Positions 62,981-64,000 of a DNA stretch of 64,000 nucleotides are shown piece by piece. The first letter of the stretch is position 1. Each line of letters begins with the position of its first letter. The notes under the pieces were generated by a model that did no database searches, was not told where the DNA came from, and saw only the letters and a program-made list of their open reading frames with translations. This stretch comes from Chitinophaga filiformis (GTDB taxonomy: Bacteria > Bacteroidota > Bacteroidia > Chitinophagales > Chitinophagaceae), in NCBI RefSeq assembly GCF_021646545.1, contig NZ_JAKIRP010000021.1, positions 1 through 64,000 of the forward strand, read 5' to 3'. Both the position numbers and the translations under genes were made by a program.

Positions 62981-63416
62981 ATTCACCTATATCCTCATTC
63001 CAAAGCGTAGGATGCTGCTGAATAAAGGCCTGCATCATCTCAATGCATTCACTGTTATTTTCTACTGTCAGCTCTACGTTATTGGCTTTTAACAGCTCCT
63101 CTGCACCCATGAATGTCTTATTCTCACCTATCACCACCTTCGGAATACCATACAGCAATATAGCGCCCGTACACATTGGACAAGGCGATAACGTTGTATA
63201 CAGCACACATTCCTTATAAGTAGCAGCAGTAAGCCGGCCGGCATTCTCCAGCGCATCCATTTCCCCATGCAGGATAACACTCCCTTTTTGCACCCTCCGG
63301 TTATGTCCACGCCCGATGATCTCTCCTTTATGTACCAGCACAGATCCAATAGGGATACCGCCTTCATTAAGACCTTTCATTGCCTCATCTATCGCGGCTT
63401 TCATAAAATTGTCCAT
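62979..63416 (-). CDS. Yeast-type cytosine deaminase
   Basis: A 145-residue zinc-dependent deaminase of the CDA fold. Zinc ligands are His50 with catalytic Glu52 (LHGEMDALEN) and Cys79/Cys82 (SPCPMC). The whole chain resembles Saccharomyces Fcy1: GGIPIGSVLVHKGEIIGRGH, VQKGSVILHGE, LYTTLSPCPMCTGAILLYGI and the final WNEDIGE all have close counterparts. It differs from E. coli CodA, which is an amidohydrolase of another fold. It should deaminate cytosine to uracil in pyrimidine salvage. It is a lone minus-strand gene with a terminator directly downstream. Confidence 0.9.
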   Translation of the reverse strand: MDNFMKAAIDEAMKGLNEGGIPIGSVLVHKGEIIGRGHNRRVQKGSVILHGEMDALENAGRLTAATYKECVLYTTLSPCPMCTGAILLYGIPKVVIGENKTFMGAEELLKANNVELTVENNSECIEMMQAFIQQHPTLWNEDIGE

Positions 63417-63674
63417 AGTATTATATCTTGAAGATCAGCAAATAGGAAATACAACAAACGCTGTTGATCGCTTATACAACACTGCGTATATCCCTAATAT
63501 ACTGTATAATTCCTGAACTACAGAAGAGATCTGGCAGACATCCCATTTGCTCATCCCAGACAGACCTCGCCCGTACGGTGTAAACATAAATAGCCTGTAA
63601 CTGCATACTGCACGATATGCATAAGGAGGAAAGCAGCGGCAGTTATAAATAAAACAGTAACTCAGGAGCAGCGG
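63417..63674. other. Intergenic sequence without recognised features
   Basis: AT-rich upstream region of the deaminase gene. Short open frames of 66-117 codons cross it but have no family features or start signals that I can support. Confidence 0.35.
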
Positions 63675-63829
63675 CGGTTCCAGGTGGAGATCACTGGCCT
63701 TCGTTGTTTGAAGTATGCTGACGCGCCCTACCAGGGGTTTAATGAGATATCCAATCGCCCAACACGACCTCCCATCGTTCCATAGCAAGCAACTTCAAAG
63801 AACGCAGCCAGTGGTCCCACCTGGAACCG
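63675..63829. repeat. Inverted-repeat intergenic element, copy 4
   Basis: A 155-bp element bounded by CGGTTCCAGGTGGAGATCAC and, inverted, GTGGTCCCACCTGGAACCG. The interior holds GTTTGAAG and CTTCAAAG halves, as in copy 2. A second, degraded copy of the right end follows at about 63830-63899 (CCCAATACGACTTTCC to CCCCAGGAACCGAAGC). This repeats the pattern of tandem right ends seen at 746-1005. Confidence 0.7.
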
Positions 63830-63917
63830 AAGCAATCGCCCAATACGACTTTCCAAGCAACCTCCAAACAACGCAGTCAATGGTCCCCAGGAACCGAAGC
63901 AATGTCAATCAGCAATA

Positions 63918-63956
63918 ACAAAAAAACCGCCTCATACGAGACGGTTCTTCAAAAAT
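63918..63956 (-). terminator. Terminator of a minus-strand gene entering from the right edge
   Basis: AACCGCCTCATACGAGACGGTT is a hairpin with A-runs to its left, i.e. a T-run on the minus strand. Just upstream on that strand are two possible gene ends: VKSAFGL then TAA at about 63977, or RIVIASAEK then TAA at 63956. I cannot decide between them or name the gene from so few residues. Confidence 0.6.
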
Positions 63957-64000
63957 TATTTCTCAGCGGATGCTATTACAATCCGAAAGCTGATTTTACT

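Noticed and set aside
63430..63788. Open frames of 66-117 codons near the right end
   Set aside because: No recognisable domain, biased composition, and overlap with the inverted-repeat element.

Overview
The window looks like chromosomal DNA of a Bacteroidota bacterium, most likely a Chitinophaga-type member of the Chitinophagaceae. This rests on three large secreted proteins ending in type IX secretion (T9SS) sorting domains, a TonB receptor with an N-terminal carboxypeptidase-regulatory-like domain, several TAnnTTTG promoter boxes, few Shine-Dalgarno sites, and SprB and PKD repeat proteins. The genus is an inference; no rRNA or tRNA gene is present.

Layout. 1-1141: the right end of an insertion sequence, a 92-bp perfect palindrome, a facing IS end, a ~140-bp inverted-repeat element and a 55-bp tandem array. 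1142-7177: a small exported protein and a CzcCBA-type heavy-metal efflux system. 7256-14400: an SprB-repeat T9SS protein divergent from a TonB receptor. 14401-25276: housekeeping and accessory genes (six-hairpin glycosidase, APH-fold kinase, YchF GTPase, SpmAB-like transporter, YeiH-like transporter, membrane protein, thiamine-binding protein, GNAT-nitrilase fusion), separated by repeat-rich gaps. 25410-62917: a surface-polysaccharide locus of about 37 kb. 62979-63416: a yeast-type cytosine deaminase. The window ends in another inverted-repeat element and the terminator of a minus-strand gene that lies mostly outside.

The polysaccharide locus has two main operons. A minus-strand operon (42165 down to 34672) holds a CheY-like receiver, a polyprenyl-phosphate sugar transferase with a receiver-like N-terminus, two family-2 glycosyltransferases, an AsnB-type amidotransferase, a GT4 glycosyltransferase and a methyltransferase. 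A plus-strand operon (51279-61101, then 61217-62917) holds a Wzz/Wzc-type copolymerase, two acyltransferase-3 proteins, a 38-aa membrane peptide, a Wzy-like polymerase or ligase, a half-length TolC-like protein, a GT-C-like membrane protein, a small esterase and a Tat-exported dehydrogenase pair (gluconate 2-dehydrogenase subunit 3 plus GMC oxidoreductase). A Wzx-like flippase, two more glycosyltransferases and a hexapeptide acyltransferase lie nearby. No Wza-type outer-membrane exporter is visible.

The most unusual feature is a set of three related PHB-depolymerase-like esterase modules in this locus. One stands alone; two form the N-termini of very large T9SS proteins (1395 and 2331 aa). 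The larger protein also carries three copies of a ~175-residue module I cannot name. My inference is that the locus makes an acylated exopolysaccharide together with its own secreted enzymes for modifying or binding it. Dispersed inverted-repeat elements (four copies) and their tandemly amplified right ends are the main non-coding novelty.
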